Assembly (NCBI RefSeq): GCF_020422885.1
Contig: NZ_CP084622.1
Location: 4,111,001-4,175,000 of the forward strand
From: Mesobacillus sp. S13
GTDB lineage: Bacteria > Bacillota > Bacilli > Bacillales > Cytobacillaceae
Direction: 5' to 3'
DNA length: 64,000 nucleotides
Position numbers and translations under genes: made by a program. The number at the start of each line of letters is the position of its first letter. Positions within the stretch are counted from its first letter, which is position 1. Shown here piece after piece: positions 25,808 to 38,922 of the stretch. The notes below the pieces were generated by a model. That model was not told where the DNA came from. It saw only the letters and a program-made list of their open reading frames with translations, and ran no database searches.

Positions 25808-26554
25808 TTATTCTTTCCAATTTAATGACTCAAGAAACTCGTAAACATCTTCGTGCAGCTGATCACGTTCTTTATCAAGTGTGATGACATGGCCTGACTC
25901 TTCATACCATTTGAGTTTCTTATGTTCAGACTCGATATTGTCATGAATGATATTCGCACTATCAGGGTCGATGATGACGTCGTTCCTTGCCTGAACCACA
26001 AAGGTTGGCGTATAAATCAGGTCAATGCTGCCACGGACCTCCTTGATCAGCTCTTGAAGGTCTTTTAGCGTAGCCATTGATTTCTGTTCGAGTTCCTTTA
26101 CTTCCGCCTCGATTTGCTCCTCAGGCTTGCCTTCCATTCTCTTATATTCACGTGCATACTCGAGTACACCGCGGTACATCAATTCTTCCGTCTTAAGATG
26201 CATCGGCGCGCACATTGGCACGATTCCCTTGAGTGGCTTGGTATATCCAAGCTTCAGCGAAAGGACTCCACCCAGCGACAAACCTGCCACAGCTATCTCC
26301 TCATATCCTTCGCTTTTCAGAAATTCGTAGCCCTCAAGCGCATCCTGCCACCAATCTTCAGGGCCTGTATGTATCAATTCTTCAGGCGGCACTCCATGTC
26401 CTTTAAATACAGGTGCATGGCATGTATATCCTTTTCCTTCTAAAAAACGGCCCAGCATCCTGACATCCGCAGAATTACCGGTGAATCCATGCAACAGCAA
26501 TACCGCTCTTTTTCCAGCTTTAAATGTAAAAGGTCTTGGCACTAACTTTCTCAT
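25808..26554 (-). CDS. est: Carboxylesterase (Est/YvaK family)
   Basis: Monoacylglycerol-type carboxylesterase of 248 residues, the length of B. subtilis YvaK. Alpha/beta hydrolase fold: oxyanion segment [15 protein letters not shown], nucleophile elbow GLSLGG (Ser near 94), then [14 protein letters not shown] and the catalytic His in [11 protein letters not shown] near the C-terminus. The start at 26554 is chosen because GAGGGAGTAGG precedes it; the frame is open 19 codons further. Part of the secG-est-rnr-smpB cluster. Confidence 0.93.
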   Translation of the reverse strand: MRKLVPRPFTFKAGKRAVLLLHGFTGNSADVRMLGRFLEGKGYTCHAPVFKGHGVPPEELIHTGPEDWWQDALEGYEFLKSEGYEEIAVAGLSLGGVLSLKLGYTKPLKGIVPMCAPMHLKTEELMYRGVLEYAREYKRMEGKPEEQIEAEVKELEQKSMATLKDLQELIKEVRGSIDLIYTPTFVVQARNDVIIDPDSANIIHDNIESEHKKLKWYEESGHVITLDKERDQLHEDVYEFLESLNWKE

Positions 26555-26691
26555 TTTCCTACTCCCTCTATCAGATATCTTCCTTAGTTTTAACAAACAT
26601 GCTTGTAACATTCAATTAAAAGCCTTTATATATGTAAATACCCATATTCACCAGAAATATGTGAAAATCTTGCTTCAATAAACACAATAAA

Positions 26692-26716
26692 ACCCGGCCT
26701 CGATTGAAGCCGGGTC
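26692..26716 (-). terminator. Terminator after secG
   Basis: On the minus strand GACCCGGC / GCCGGGTT with a loop of about 9 nt followed by TTTATT. Confidence 0.75.
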
Positions 26717-26726
26717 ATTGTGTGTA

Positions 26727-26960
26727 TTATAGTTCGAAATAAGAAACGGCAATAGTCAAAACAAAAAACAGAACAGACAACACGATTGTGACACGGTGCA
26801 GCACAAGGTCAAGACCTCTTGCCTTTTGCTTGCCGAACAATTGCTCAGCGCCGCCGGAAATCGCGCCGGATAGACCAGCACTCTTGCCTGATTGAAGAAG
26901 AACGACTCCAATAAGACCAATGCTGACGATCACTAAAAGAACAACTAACAATGTATGCAT
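26727..26960 (-). CDS. secG: Preprotein translocase subunit SecG
   Basis: Accessory subunit of the SecYEG channel. 77 residues with two helices: [19 protein letters not shown] and [21 protein letters not shown], joined by the conserved loop [19 protein letters not shown]. Size and motifs are typical of Firmicutes SecG. Confidence 0.96.
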   Translation of the reverse strand: MHTLLVVLLVIVSIGLIGVVLLQSGKSAGLSGAISGGAEQLFGKQKARGLDLVLHRVTIVLSVLFFVLTIAVSYFEL

Positions 26961-27083
26961 GACGTACCTCCCGATAAAACTGCTAACAGTATTTTAAATT
27001 TATCACATTTTCAGGAATGAAACAATACTTGTCCGAATTGTTATGAATTTTATTGGGCAGGTACTTTGTTTTTTAACGACTGT

Positions 27084-27833
27084 TTAACGCAATGGTGCAG
27101 GAAGCAGTGAATTGGATCTGTAAAGCAGGTCCGAAACGGTTGTGCATTGATAGCCGTTTTTATATAAGTTGGCCAATATATCTTCCACCGCCTTCACTGT
27201 TTGCGAACGGTCTCCCCCGGCATCATGAAAAATAATCACGTCGCCTGGACGTGTATCGGATATGACATTTTGCGTGATCTTAGCGGCTCCCGGCCGGCTC
27301 CAGTCCCGAGTTTCCTGATGCCATGACCAGAGGATGACATTGTAGCCCCCTTCAATCGCGGTATCAACGATTTCCTTATCATAATAGCCGGCGATTGGGC
27401 GGAACAGAGAGGGTTTGATACCAGTGAGTTCTTTGATAACCTCCGCGTTTTTATCCAGTTCCCTTTTGAGCAACACTGGGGAATAGCCATCCCGGAAACG
27501 GTGCCTGTAGGTGTGATTTCCGATTTCGTGCCCTTCAGCTGCCTGCCGTTTAACGATTTCCGGGTATCTTTCTGCCTCTTCGCCAATGATAAAAAAAGTA
27601 GCCTTCGCATCGTACTTCTTCAGAGCGTCAAGGATTTGCGGAGTGAAGGTCGGATCAGGCCCGTCATCGAACGTAAACGCCACAAGCTTCTCTTCCACAG
27701 GGAGATCCCAGAACACATGGCCAGTCTTTTCGAATTTTGCTCGTTTTACTGAGGAAGGTGTGGCTGATGCAATCCCGACTGTATTCATCGTGAAAAACAT
27801 CATTAAGATAGCAGCTATGGTAACCCTTTTCAT
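27084..27833 (-). CDS. Secreted polysaccharide deacetylase
   Basis: NodB-domain enzyme of 249 residues. A signal peptide is clear (KRVTIAAILMMFFTMNTVGIASA). Catalytic motif 1 is AFTFDDGPDPTFT with the Asp pair, motif 2 is HEIGNHTYRHR (zinc His pair), motif 3 is RPIAGYYD (the usual RPPxG is changed to RPIAG), and motif 5 is IIFHDAGG. The family removes acetyl groups from peptidoglycan or chitin-like glycans; PdaB-like proteins act in sporulation. The start at 27833 has GGAGCGG upstream; an earlier ATG lies five codons before. Confidence 0.9.
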   Translation of the reverse strand: MKRVTIAAILMMFFTMNTVGIASATPSSVKRAKFEKTGHVFWDLPVEEKLVAFTFDDGPDPTFTPQILDALKKYDAKATFFIIGEEAERYPEIVKRQAAEGHEIGNHTYRHRFRDGYSPVLLKRELDKNAEVIKELTGIKPSLFRPIAGYYDKEIVDTAIEGGYNVILWSWHQETRDWSRPGAAKITQNVISDTRPGDVIIFHDAGGDRSQTVKAVEDILANLYKNGYQCTTVSDLLYRSNSLLPAPLR

Positions 27834-27952
27834 ATCGATCCGCTCCAATCTTCAATTTTGAGTTTATAACTATTGTGCGGATTTAATAGCGATTTTATTT
27901 CACCATAGGAAGATTCATTGTTTAAGCTGTCCTTCCTTTAACAACGGGATTC

Positions 27953-28135
27953 TATCGGACACTTTCTTCGTTTCCCTCTTCTGTTTGTCCGATAGGGTCC
28001 TTCTATTGGACACTTTTTTCAATTTCACGCTTCTGTTTGTCCGATAGGGGCCTTTTATCGGACACTTTTTTCAATTTCACGCTTCTGTTTGTCCGATAGG
28101 GACCTTGTATCGGACATTTCCTTCTAATTCTAGCT
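27953..28135. repeat. Tandem 52-bp repeats with TATCGGACA/TGTCCGATA arms
   Basis: Four copies starting at 27953, 28004, 28056 and 28108 (periods 51, 52, 52). Each unit begins with TAT(C/T)GGACA and ends with TGTCCGATA, so every unit can form its own hairpin; the inner copies are almost identical. The region between 27834 and 28248 has no gene. Confidence 0.85.
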
Positions 28136-28169
28136 TCTTCTTGTCCGGAAAAAGTAAATGTTAAAAAAA

Positions 28170-28200
28170 ACACCGGCAGCATCGTCATGCCACCGGTGTC
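28170..28200 (-). terminator. Terminator after eno
   Basis: Stem ACACCGG / CCGGTGT with an inner GCAT/ATGC pair; on the minus strand it is followed by a run of T. It ends the glycolytic operon. Confidence 0.8.
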
Positions 28201-28248
28201 TTTATATAACGGGTTCAATCGCCACATTAAGCGACCCACCTCGCAAAA

Positions 28249-29559
<1,311 letters not shown>

Positions 29560-29573
29560 TTATAGTTAAAAGT

Positions 29574-31968
<2,395 letters not shown>

Positions 31969-32023
31969 TCAGGATCCGCACCCTTACATTGCCGCTGTCA
32001 TAGCCCCTGATATATCTAAAATC

Positions 32024-33208
32024 TTACTTATCGTTCAATGCCACTACGCCTGGGAGTTGCTTGCCTTCCATGAATTCTAGGGAAGCGCCGCCTCCTGTTG
32101 AGATGTGGCTCATTTTTTCTGCTAGGCCGAATTTTTCTACTGCTGCTGCAGAGTCGCCTCCGCCGATGACTGAGTATGTATCATTTGCATCGGCTAAAGC
32201 TTGTGCGACAGCTTTCGTTCCTTCTGCGAATTTGTCGATTTCAAACACGCCCATTGGTCCGTTCCAGATGACCAATTTAGACTTTTGAATCACATCGCGG
32301 TAAGTTTCAGCTGTTTTGGGTCCGATATCGAGTGCTTCCCAGTCTGAAGGGATTTCTTCGATTGCTACGACCTTCGAATTTGCATCTGCAGAAAAATCAT
32401 CGGCAACGATGGCGTCTACAGGCATGTAGAAGTTAACGCCTTTTGCCTTTGCTTTCTCCATGAAGCTCTTAGCCAAGTCAATTTTATCTTCTTCTAAAAG
32501 AGATTTTCCGATTTCGTGGCCCTGTGCTTTTACAAATGTATAAGCCAATCCGCCGCCGATAATCAGGTTATCTACTTTTTCCAATAGGTTGTCAATGACG
32601 CCAATCTTATCTTTAACCTTCGCGCCGCCAATGATGGCAGTGAACGGACGCTCTGGATTTGATAATGCTTTTCCAAGAACTTCAAGCTCTTTTTCCATCA
32701 GGAAGCCTGATACAGCCGGAATGTACTTGGCGATGCCTTCTGTTGAAGCGTGCGCACGGTGTGCAGCTCCGAATGCATCGTTCACATATACATCTGCAAG
32801 CTCTGCAAATGCCTTTGCAAGTTCAGGATCATTCTTCTCTTCGCCTGGATAGAAACGGACATTTTCAAGAAGCAGGACATCGCCCTCGTTCATGCTGTCG
32901 ATTTCGGATTTTACAGAGTCCCCGTAAGCTTCATCTGTCTTCTTCACATCCTTGCCAAGAAGCTCAGACAAACGCTTCGCAACTGGAGTCAAACGCAATT
33001 CTTCAACAGCCTGCCCCTTCGGACGGCCAAGGTGGCTTGCAAGAAGGACTTTCGCGCCCTGTTCAACAAGGTACTGGATCGTTGGCAGTGCTGCACGGAT
33101 CCGTGTTTCATCCGTAACCTGTCCATCCTTCATCGGCACGTTGAAATCAACGCGGCAAAAAACTCTTTTTCCTTTAACATCCACATCTTTTACTGTCTTT
33201 TTGTTCAA
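32024..33208 (-). CDS. pgk: Phosphoglycerate kinase
   Basis: Makes ATP from 1,3-bisphosphoglycerate; 394 residues, usual length. Seen: [11 protein letters not shown], the substrate-binding [24 protein letters not shown], and the C-terminal nucleotide site [15 protein letters not shown] with [14 protein letters not shown]. Fused to no other domain. A gap of 157 bases without recognised features separates it from tpiA. Confidence 0.98.
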   Translation of the reverse strand: MNKKTVKDVDVKGKRVFCRVDFNVPMKDGQVTDETRIRAALPTIQYLVEQGAKVLLASHLGRPKGQAVEELRLTPVAKRLSELLGKDVKKTDEAYGDSVKSEIDSMNEGDVLLLENVRFYPGEEKNDPELAKAFAELADVYVNDAFGAAHRAHASTEGIAKYIPAVSGFLMEKELEVLGKALSNPERPFTAIIGGAKVKDKIGVIDNLLEKVDNLIIGGGLAYTFVKAQGHEIGKSLLEEDKIDLAKSFMEKAKAKGVNFYMPVDAIVADDFSADANSKVVAIEEIPSDWEALDIGPKTAETYRDVIQKSKLVIWNGPMGVFEIDKFAEGTKAVAQALADANDTYSVIGGGDSAAAVEKFGLAEKMSHISTGGGASLEFMEGKQLPGVVALNDK

Positions 33209-33336
33209 GGCTAGAGACCTCCTTTAAAATAGCGCCAATGCGCGATTAAGCAGAAAAAGAGGAGAGGGAATTACCCCGCTCCCCTTTTCATCCTACTACA
33301 TTATAGTCAATATTGGATTAGTTATCCAATCTTAGC

Positions 33337-34344
33337 TTACAGACCTTTTTTCGCGATGAAGTCTACAAGGTCAACTACACGGTTAGAGTAACCAGACTCG
33401 TTGTCATACCAAGAGATAACTTTTACCATGCTGCCTTCCATAACCATTGTTGATAGTGCATCGATGGTAGAAGAGTTTGCACAGCCATTATAGTCGCTAG
33501 ATACTAGTGGCTCTTCGCTGTATCCAAGGATACCTTTAAGTTCGTTTTCAGAAGCTTTCTTAAATGCAGCATTGATTTCTTCAACTGTTACATCTTTGTC
33601 AAGCTCAGCAACAAGGTCAACCAATGAAACGTTTGGAGTTGGTACACGCATTGCTCCACCGTTTAATTTGCCTTTAAGTTCAGGCAACACTAGAGAAACT
33701 GCTTTTGCAGCACCAGTTGTTGTTGGGATGATGTTTTCCGCAGCAGCACGTGCACGACGGTAGTCTTTGTGCGGAAGGTCAAGGATTTGCTGGTCATTTG
33801 TGTATGAGTGAACAGTTGTCATCATACCGCGCTTGATTCCGAAGTTGTCGTTCAGAACTTTTGCGAATGGAGCCAGGCAGTTTGTTGTACAAGATGCGTT
33901 AGAGATTACGTGGTGGTTAGCTGCATCGTACTTATCATCGTTTACACCCATAACGATTGTGATATCTTCGTCAGATGCCGGTGCTGAGATGATAACCTTC
34001 TTAGCTCCTGCTTCAAGGTGCTTCGCAGCGTCTGCACGCTTAGTGAAACGTCCAGTAGATTCAACTACTACTTCTACGCCAAGGTCGCCCCAGCCAAGTT
34101 GAGCTGGATCTCTTTCAGCAAGTACTTTCACTTTGTGGCCGTCAACTACTAGGTAGTCACCGTCAACTGTAATTTCTTCGTTCAATGTTCCGTGAACTGT
34201 ATCATATTTTAAAAGGTGAGCAAGCATGTTTGCATCTGTTAAATCGTTAACTGCTACTACTTCTACATTAGGGTTTTTCAAAGCCGCGCGGAAAACTACG
34301 CGTCCAATACGTCCAAATCCATTAATACCTACTTTTACTGCCAT
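33337..34344 (-). CDS. gapA: Glyceraldehyde-3-phosphate dehydrogenase, NAD-dependent
   Basis: Glycolytic GAPDH of 335 residues. NAD fold [15 protein letters not shown], catalytic Cys in [12 protein letters not shown] (about 152), catalytic His in [10 protein letters not shown], and C-terminal [16 protein letters not shown]. Position directly after cggR identifies it as the glycolytic GapA rather than the gluconeogenic GapB. The cggR-gapA gap of 50 bases is where the B. subtilis transcript is processed; whether that holds here is unknown. Confidence 0.97.
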   Translation of the reverse strand: MAVKVGINGFGRIGRVVFRAALKNPNVEVVAVNDLTDANMLAHLLKYDTVHGTLNEEITVDGDYLVVDGHKVKVLAERDPAQLGWGDLGVEVVVESTGRFTKRADAAKHLEAGAKKVIISAPASDEDITIVMGVNDDKYDAANHHVISNASCTTNCLAPFAKVLNDNFGIKRGMMTTVHSYTNDQQILDLPHKDYRRARAAAENIIPTTTGAAKAVSLVLPELKGKLNGGAMRVPTPNVSLVDLVAELDKDVTVEEINAAFKKASENELKGILGYSEEPLVSSDYNGCANSSTIDALSTMVMEGSMVKVISWYDNESGYSNRVVDLVDFIAKKGL

Positions 34345-34394
34345 GAGTATTTCCTCCTTTGATTCCTATAAAAGGTGTTGTTTATATTAAGGTG

Positions 34395-35420
34395 TTACCC
34401 TTGTAACAATGTTTTAGCGGCTCCTTCATCCGTAATCAGGATGGTAGAGGAAGGTGCCTGTTTCATATAAGCTCTGATCGCTTTTGCCTTGGACTCTCCA
34501 CCGGCAACCGCGATGATATCGCCTATATTCGCGAGATCATTAAGCTGAAGGCCAATCGTCAGCACTTTGTGGACGATTTCTCCATCTTCATTAAAATAGT
34601 AACCAAAAGCCTCGCCTACTGCTTTTCCATCGAGGATCTTATGTAAATCCTCCGGACTGGTATTGCGGCGTTCCGCCATTGTAATAGCGTCTCCAATACC
34701 ATGTAAAACCATGCTAGCTGATTTGACTAAATTCCAGACCTCGTAAATCAACGGTTCTTTGATGAAGGATTTGTAAACCTCTGTGCTGACCTGGTCGGGT
34801 ACATAAAAGACTCGGTTGCGTGAATTCGTATTGTCCGCCATGATCGCACAAACTGTGTTTGCCTGATTCTTGACGTCCTCGCCGATTCCGCCCCTTGCCG
34901 GCACGAACAGCAAATCCTTTTTGCCAAAGTCAGGAGTCAAGCTATCCGCTACGGCCGCCATCGTCGATCCTCCTGTTACAGCAATAATATTCTTGCTGTG
35001 GAGAAGCTCTTTCATACTGTTGGCTGTCGCGCGTCCCAGCTCACTTTTCACCCAGGGAGACTGGTCGCTGTCACCCGGGACTACAATTACCCTCCGGATG
35101 CCCATGTGCTCCTGAAGCTTGCGCTCTAATGAGTCTATACCCATTATGTCCCGCATTACTCTTTCAAGACTTTCCAGTATATCTTTTCCCGCTTTGGTCA
35201 GTGTCATTCCCTGAACTGACATCGAAATCAGATTCTGGTCTTTCAAAAACTCCACCTCAGAACGCAAAATCCGTTCAGTCAAGTTTAGGCTGATCGAAAG
35301 GTTTCTCCTGCCAACTGGCTGCATCACATTTATGTATTGGAGGATGAGGTATCGTTTTTGCATAACTTGCAATAAATCGGGCAATATTCTTTTTTGAATA
35401 TCAATGAGCGAAAAGTCCAT
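34395..35420 (-). CDS. cggR: Central glycolytic genes regulator CggR
   Basis: SorC/DeoR-family repressor of 341 residues, the B. subtilis length. N-terminal winged helix (residues about 20-85; VGRRNLSISLNLTERILRSEV), then the sugar-phosphate effector domain with VTGGSTMAAVADSL and VPARGGIGEDVKNQ, which in B. subtilis senses fructose-1,6-bisphosphate. First gene of the glycolytic operon; a matching operator lies just upstream of its start. Confidence 0.96.
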   Translation of the reverse strand: MDFSLIDIQKRILPDLLQVMQKRYLILQYINVMQPVGRRNLSISLNLTERILRSEVEFLKDQNLISMSVQGMTLTKAGKDILESLERVMRDIMGIDSLERKLQEHMGIRRVIVVPGDSDQSPWVKSELGRATANSMKELLHSKNIIAVTGGSTMAAVADSLTPDFGKKDLLFVPARGGIGEDVKNQANTVCAIMADNTNSRNRVFYVPDQVSTEVYKSFIKEPLIYEVWNLVKSASMVLHGIGDAITMAERRNTSPEDLHKILDGKAVGEAFGYYFNEDGEIVHKVLTIGLQLNDLANIGDIIAVAGGESKAKAIRAYMKQAPSSTILITDEGAAKTLLQG

Positions 35421-35446
35421 GTTGATATTCTCCTTTTCCAGCGTTG

Positions 35447-35482
35447 GACTTAAAGTGTCCCGCTAAGACATATTATGTCCCA
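35447..35482 (-). promoter_or_regulatory. CggR operator
   Basis: On the minus strand the site reads TGGGAC-N6-TGTC-N4-CGGGAC-N6-AGTC, matching the B. subtilis tandem consensus CGGGAC-N6-TGTC-N4-CGGGAC-N6-TGTC in all but two positions, and lies 27 bases before the cggR start. Confidence 0.9.
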
Positions 35483-35490
35483 CTCGCGGT

Positions 35491-35534
35491 AAAAAAAATC
35501 ACCCCTGCTACAAAACTCATTCTAACAGGAGTGA
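35491..35534 (-). terminator. Terminator after glutaredoxin-like gene
   Basis: On the minus strand an 11-bp stem TCACTCCTGTT / AGCAGGGGTGA followed by eight T residues, separating it from the cggR operon. Confidence 0.85.
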
Positions 35535-35543
35535 AACCCTTAA

Positions 35544-35804
35544 TCAACTTATAAACTCAATGTTTTTTCGTGAAAACGCTTCATTTATGAACTTTTTGTT
35601 AATAATTCCGTATTGCAGCTCTTCGCCGTCCAATTCGATGACTGGAATCATGATTCCGTACTTTTCGACGAGCTCATCATCGAGGTCGATATTGATTTCT
35701 TCTATTGTAATATTCCATTTTGTTTGTAAGTCTTCGAGGATCTCACGCGCTGTTTCACACAAATGGCAGCGTGGTCGGGAATATAGTTTGACTGTTTTTT
35801 GCAT
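35544..35804 (-). CDS. Glutaredoxin-like protein (DUF836)
   Basis: Thioredoxin-fold protein of 86 residues with the active-site pair in YSRPRCHLCETAREIL (C-x2-C) and the cis-Pro in IMIPVIELDGEEL. Reduced cytoplasmic disulfide exchange is likely. Upstream of the glycolytic regulator with its own terminator between. Confidence 0.85.
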   Translation of the reverse strand: MQKTVKLYSRPRCHLCETAREILEDLQTKWNITIEEINIDLDDELVEKYGIMIPVIELDGEELQYGIINKKFINEAFSRKNIEFIS

Positions 35805-35843
35805 TTTGGGCTCCTTAAAGTGATTTGAATATCAATATTTTGC

Positions 35844-35986
35844 TAATAAGTTGATTTCCACTCCAGGATGCTTCGCTTTCCTCGGGGCGTGCGGTGAGCC
35901 TCCTCAGTGCTGAAGCGCCTGCGGGGTCTCACCTAGCCCGCTGATCCCGAAGGAGTCTCGCACCTTCCGTTCCATTCAACTTATTA
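35844..35986. repeat. 143-bp element with terminal inverted repeats
   Basis: Bounded by TAATAAGTTGA and its perfect complement TCAACTTATTA. Inside are GC-rich palindromic blocks (GCGGTGAGCCTCC, GGGGTCTCACC, AGGAGTCTCGCACC). It resembles a dispersed intergenic repeat known from several Bacillaceae; no ORF. Confidence 0.75.
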
Positions 35987-36054
35987 ATAATGTTTTGTGT
36001 TAAAACCATCAACTTAAAGTAAATATTTAATTTAAACACTTGAACATCAGTGTA

Positions 36055-37398
36055 CTAATCAAATCTCTTCCGCTTGGAGGACGATGGTATGCCGAGCTGG
36101 TCGCGGTATTTGGCGACGGTTCTTCTTGAGACGACCATGCCTTCTTCGTCTTCGAGCATTTGTACTAGTTTTTGGTCGGATATAGGTTTCTTTTTATCTT
36201 CTTCTTTTATGAACCTTTCGATGGCCGCTTTTACTTTTTGGGAAGAAGCCTGGTCGTTCTCTGTGGTCGCGATCGCGCTTGTAAAAAAGGATTTCAATTC
36301 ATGAGTGCCGGTCGGAGTCTGCATGTATTTTTCGCGGACAGTTCGGCTGACTGTCGACTCGTGGATTTCGAGTTCGTCGGCCACTTCTCTCATCGTCATC
36401 GGTTTCAGATGTTCTGGCCCGATCAAAAAGAATTCCTTTTGTTTTTCAATGATTTTCATCGATACCTTCAGCAGAGTTTCCTTCCTTTGCTCAAGGCTGC
36501 GATGAATCCACTGGTAGTCCCCCTGCTTTTCCTGCAGGAATTTATTGACTTCCGGATCCTTGTGTCCAGACAGCTGCTGAAAATATCCTTCATTAAAAGA
36601 AATTTTAGGAATCAGTGCATCGAACACACTAACCGAGAGTTCATTCCCTTCCCGTTTGACGACCACATCCGGGACAATGTAGGCAGGCTTCTCGCGCTGG
36701 AACGCTGCCCCAGGTTTAGGGTTCAGCTGCTGGATATCATCATGGACCTTTTGGATTTCCCTCACATCGATATTCAGCATCTTCGCCAATGCTTTCCACT
36801 TTTTCTCGGCAAAAAGCAGGAAATGGTCACGCATGATAGTTCTTGCCAGTTCATTTTCAGGTGTGCGCTTTTGCCTTGTCAATTGAAGCAGCAGGCATTC
36901 CTTGAGATCATTCGCACCGATGCCTGCCGGTTCAAGGGCCTGAAGCTTAAAGAAAGCGCAATCGACAATTTCTTCATCAACAGAAAACCTTCTGACGAGG
37001 TCTTCTCTTCGCAAATTCAAGTAACCGTTTTCATCTATGTTTTCAATCAATTCATGTAAAATCAATTTTTCTTCAGGTGTTACTTTTAACATATTTAATT
37101 GAGATAGGAGATAGTCTTCGAGGGTATCACTCGTACCCGCGCCAATCTGTTCGATCAAGTTCTTCTGGTCCCGTTCAAACGTTTTCTTTCTTGTTTTTCG
37201 CGTACGGTCCATACTGGCATCAAAATTGGAGATGTTTTTAAAGTCCACTTGCATCAGGGGATTTTCCATTGATTTAGCTTCAAGAAACGCTGCCAGCTCC
37301 TGCGCAGAGTATTGCAAAAGCGCAATCGCCTGGGTCAGTTCCTGAGTCATCGCCAATTTTAATGTCTGCTTTTGCCATAAACCAGCCTTTAAATCCAT
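36055..37398 (-). CDS. rpoN: RNA polymerase sigma-54 factor
   Basis: Sigma factor SigL/RpoN of 447 residues. N-terminal activator-interacting glutamine-rich region (LKLAMTQELTQAIALLQYSAQELAAFL split over residues 13-40), central core-binding region, HTH (MREVADELEIHESTVSRTVR, about 345-364) and the RpoN box VVSRRTVAKYRDQL near the C-terminus that reads the -24 element. GGGGTGA precedes the ATG at 37398. No enhancer-binding activator gene is in the window. Confidence 0.95.
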   Translation of the reverse strand: MDLKAGLWQKQTLKLAMTQELTQAIALLQYSAQELAAFLEAKSMENPLMQVDFKNISNFDASMDRTRKTRKKTFERDQKNLIEQIGAGTSDTLEDYLLSQLNMLKVTPEEKLILHELIENIDENGYLNLRREDLVRRFSVDEEIVDCAFFKLQALEPAGIGANDLKECLLLQLTRQKRTPENELARTIMRDHFLLFAEKKWKALAKMLNIDVREIQKVHDDIQQLNPKPGAAFQREKPAYIVPDVVVKREGNELSVSVFDALIPKISFNEGYFQQLSGHKDPEVNKFLQEKQGDYQWIHRSLEQRKETLLKVSMKIIEKQKEFFLIGPEHLKPMTMREVADELEIHESTVSRTVREKYMQTPTGTHELKSFFTSAIATTENDQASSQKVKAAIERFIKEEDKKKPISDQKLVQMLEDEEGMVVSRRTVAKYRDQLGIPSSSKRKRFD

Positions 37399-37619
37399 CT
37401 CAATCACCCCTGCACTCATTTTACATGATAAACAGGGTTTGGTGTATGGAAAGAATTTGGCATTGGCAATATAAGCGCTCTGTTTTCAATTACTATTTCG
37501 CTCATCCAATTGAATACTTGTCTATTAACTTATCAAACTCACAGGAAATGCCCTGAAATGAGCAAGGTATTACCTGTGAAAAAGTAACTGCGAATATTTT
37601 TCTCTAATAGAGCCGCAAT

Positions 37620-37712
37620 AATTGCACCTTCAGCGGCTAGAATTGCGCTATCTAACACGATAATTGCACCAAAGCAGTCCAGAATTGCACCTTCATCCTC
37701 AATAATTGCACC
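37620..37712. repeat. Five tandem 21-bp units with core AATTGCACC
   Basis: Cores start at 37620, 37641, 37662, 37683 and 37704, exactly 21 bp apart (the second reads AATTGCGCT). The 12 bases between cores vary. No gene lies in the 37399-37823 gap. Confidence 0.9.
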
Positions 37713-37823
37713 GTATCCCTAATTTTAGGGGAAAAGAAAATAAAAAAGGCTTTCGAGGAGACCAGACAAAACTTGGACAGTTTTATCTGATCACTCTCAA
37801 AAGCCACTTAAATACTTATTCTA

Positions 37824-37895
37824 CGCCCTCGGCAGGAATCGAACCCACATCTCAAGAACCGGAATCTTACGTGCTATCCGTTGCACCACGAGGGC
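37824..37895 (-). tRNA. tRNA-Arg (anticodon CCG)
   Basis: 72-nt tRNA. Acceptor GCCCTCG pairs with CGAGGGC; D-arm GTGC/GCAC; anticodon loop TTCCGGT with CCG reading CGG; T-arm GTGGG-TTCGATT-CCTGC; discriminator G. CCA is not encoded. Located between rpoN and clpP, as the solitary tRNA-Arg of B. subtilis. Confidence 0.93.
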
Positions 37896-38082
37896 ATGTT
37901 AATAGTTGGCGTTACGCTTACCTATTATAGGATATGTTCAGTCCCTTTGCAAGCAGGTTTTTTTGGAAGCTCAGGACTGCTATTTGTTTAAAAATAACAA
38001 TCTTGGGTAAGATGGATACGGTACAGCAAATTGGAATATACATTATTGTCGAACAGTTTATGCAGGCTTTACAAGCGATTCG

Positions 38083-38112
38083 TTTGACCTTTATTGACCA
38101 TGCGTGTATCAT
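38083..38112 (+). promoter_or_regulatory. clpP promoter with CtsR operator
   Basis: TTTGACC-TTT-ATTGACC is the CtsR heptad direct repeat (GGTCAAA-NNN-GGTCAAA on the other strand, one mismatch). TTGACC of the first heptad serves as -35, with TATCAT as -10 after 17 bases. This predicts heat-shock control of clpP by CtsR. Confidence 0.85.
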
Positions 38113-38260
38113 TAAACTACATAGGTGTTCTGGCAAGCGAACCAGTTTATGCCAGCCTGCAATCTGCCTTTTTAGGGCAGTACCCTGCTTTTATTATAAA
38201 GACTGTTATGCCTTTAGTAAATGCAGTGAAATGATCTTACGTTAAAGGAGGAAAACAAAC

Positions 38261-38866
38261 ATGAACTTGATTCCTACAGTTATTGAACAAACGAATCGGG
38301 GCGAAAGGGCATATGATATTTATTCCCGCCTTTTGAAGGATCGCATCATTATGCTTGGAAGCGGAATTGATGACAATGTTGCCAATTCCATCGTAGCCCA
38401 GCTGCTTTTCCTGGAAGCTGAGAATCCGGAAAAGGACATTTCTATCTACATCAATAGCCCGGGCGGCAGCATTACTGCCGGCATGGCAATCTACGATACA
38501 ATGCAGTTCATCAAGCCGGATGTACAGACAATCTGTATCGGTATGGCTGCTTCAATGGGTGCATTCCTTCTTGCTGCTGGTACGAAAGGCAAGCGTTACG
38601 CCCTGCCAAATGCAGAAGTCATGATCCACCAGCCACTTGGCGGTGCTCAGGGACAGGCGACAGAAATTGAAATCGCTGCGAAGCGCATCCTTTTCCTTCG
38701 CGAAAAGCTGAATACGATTCTTTCCGAGCGCACTGGCCAGCCGCTTGAAGTCATCGCGAAAGATACGGACCGCGACAACTTCATGACTGCTGAGCGCGCG
38801 AAGGAATATGGTCTGGTTGACCAGATTATCACTCGCAACGTACTAGAGGAAAAGAAAGACAAGTAA
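38261..38866 (+). CDS. clpP: ATP-dependent Clp protease proteolytic subunit
   Basis: Serine peptidase that forms the ClpP tetradecamer with ClpC/ClpX; it also degrades ssrA-tagged proteins. 201 residues. Catalytic Ser in [14 protein letters not shown] (about 98), His in VMIHQPLGG (about 123) and Asp in [12 protein letters not shown] (about 172). AAAGGAGG precedes the ATG. It starts after a CtsR-controlled promoter with a leader of about 140 bases. Confidence 0.98.
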   Translation: MNLIPTVIEQTNRGERAYDIYSRLLKDRIIMLGSGIDDNVANSIVAQLLFLEAENPEKDISIYINSPGGSITAGMAIYDTMQFIKPDVQTICIGMAASMGAFLLAAGTKGKRYALPNAEVMIHQPLGGAQGQATEIEIAAKRILFLREKLNTILSERTGQPLEVIAKDTDRDNFMTAERAKEYGLVDQIITRNVLEEKKDK

Positions 38867-38877
38867 GCTCAATCAAA

Positions 38878-38912
38878 AACTCGCTTCCTTTAAATAGGAA
38901 GCGAGTTTTTTA
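38878..38912. terminator. Bidirectional terminator after clpP
   Basis: Perfect 12-bp stem AACTCGCTTCCT / AGGAAGCGAGTT with a T-run; crh on the other strand converges here. Confidence 0.92.
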
Positions 38913-38922
38913 GGGTTTATTT

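Noticed and set aside
28003..28239. 78-codon minus-strand ORF downstream of eno
   Set aside because: It is a translation of the eno terminator and the 52-bp repeats (repeated DKRPLSDKQKREIEK-like text) and has no convincing start.
37620..37712. Possible CRISPR array
   Set aside because: Cores are only 9 bp and spacers 12 bp, far too short, and no cas genes are present.
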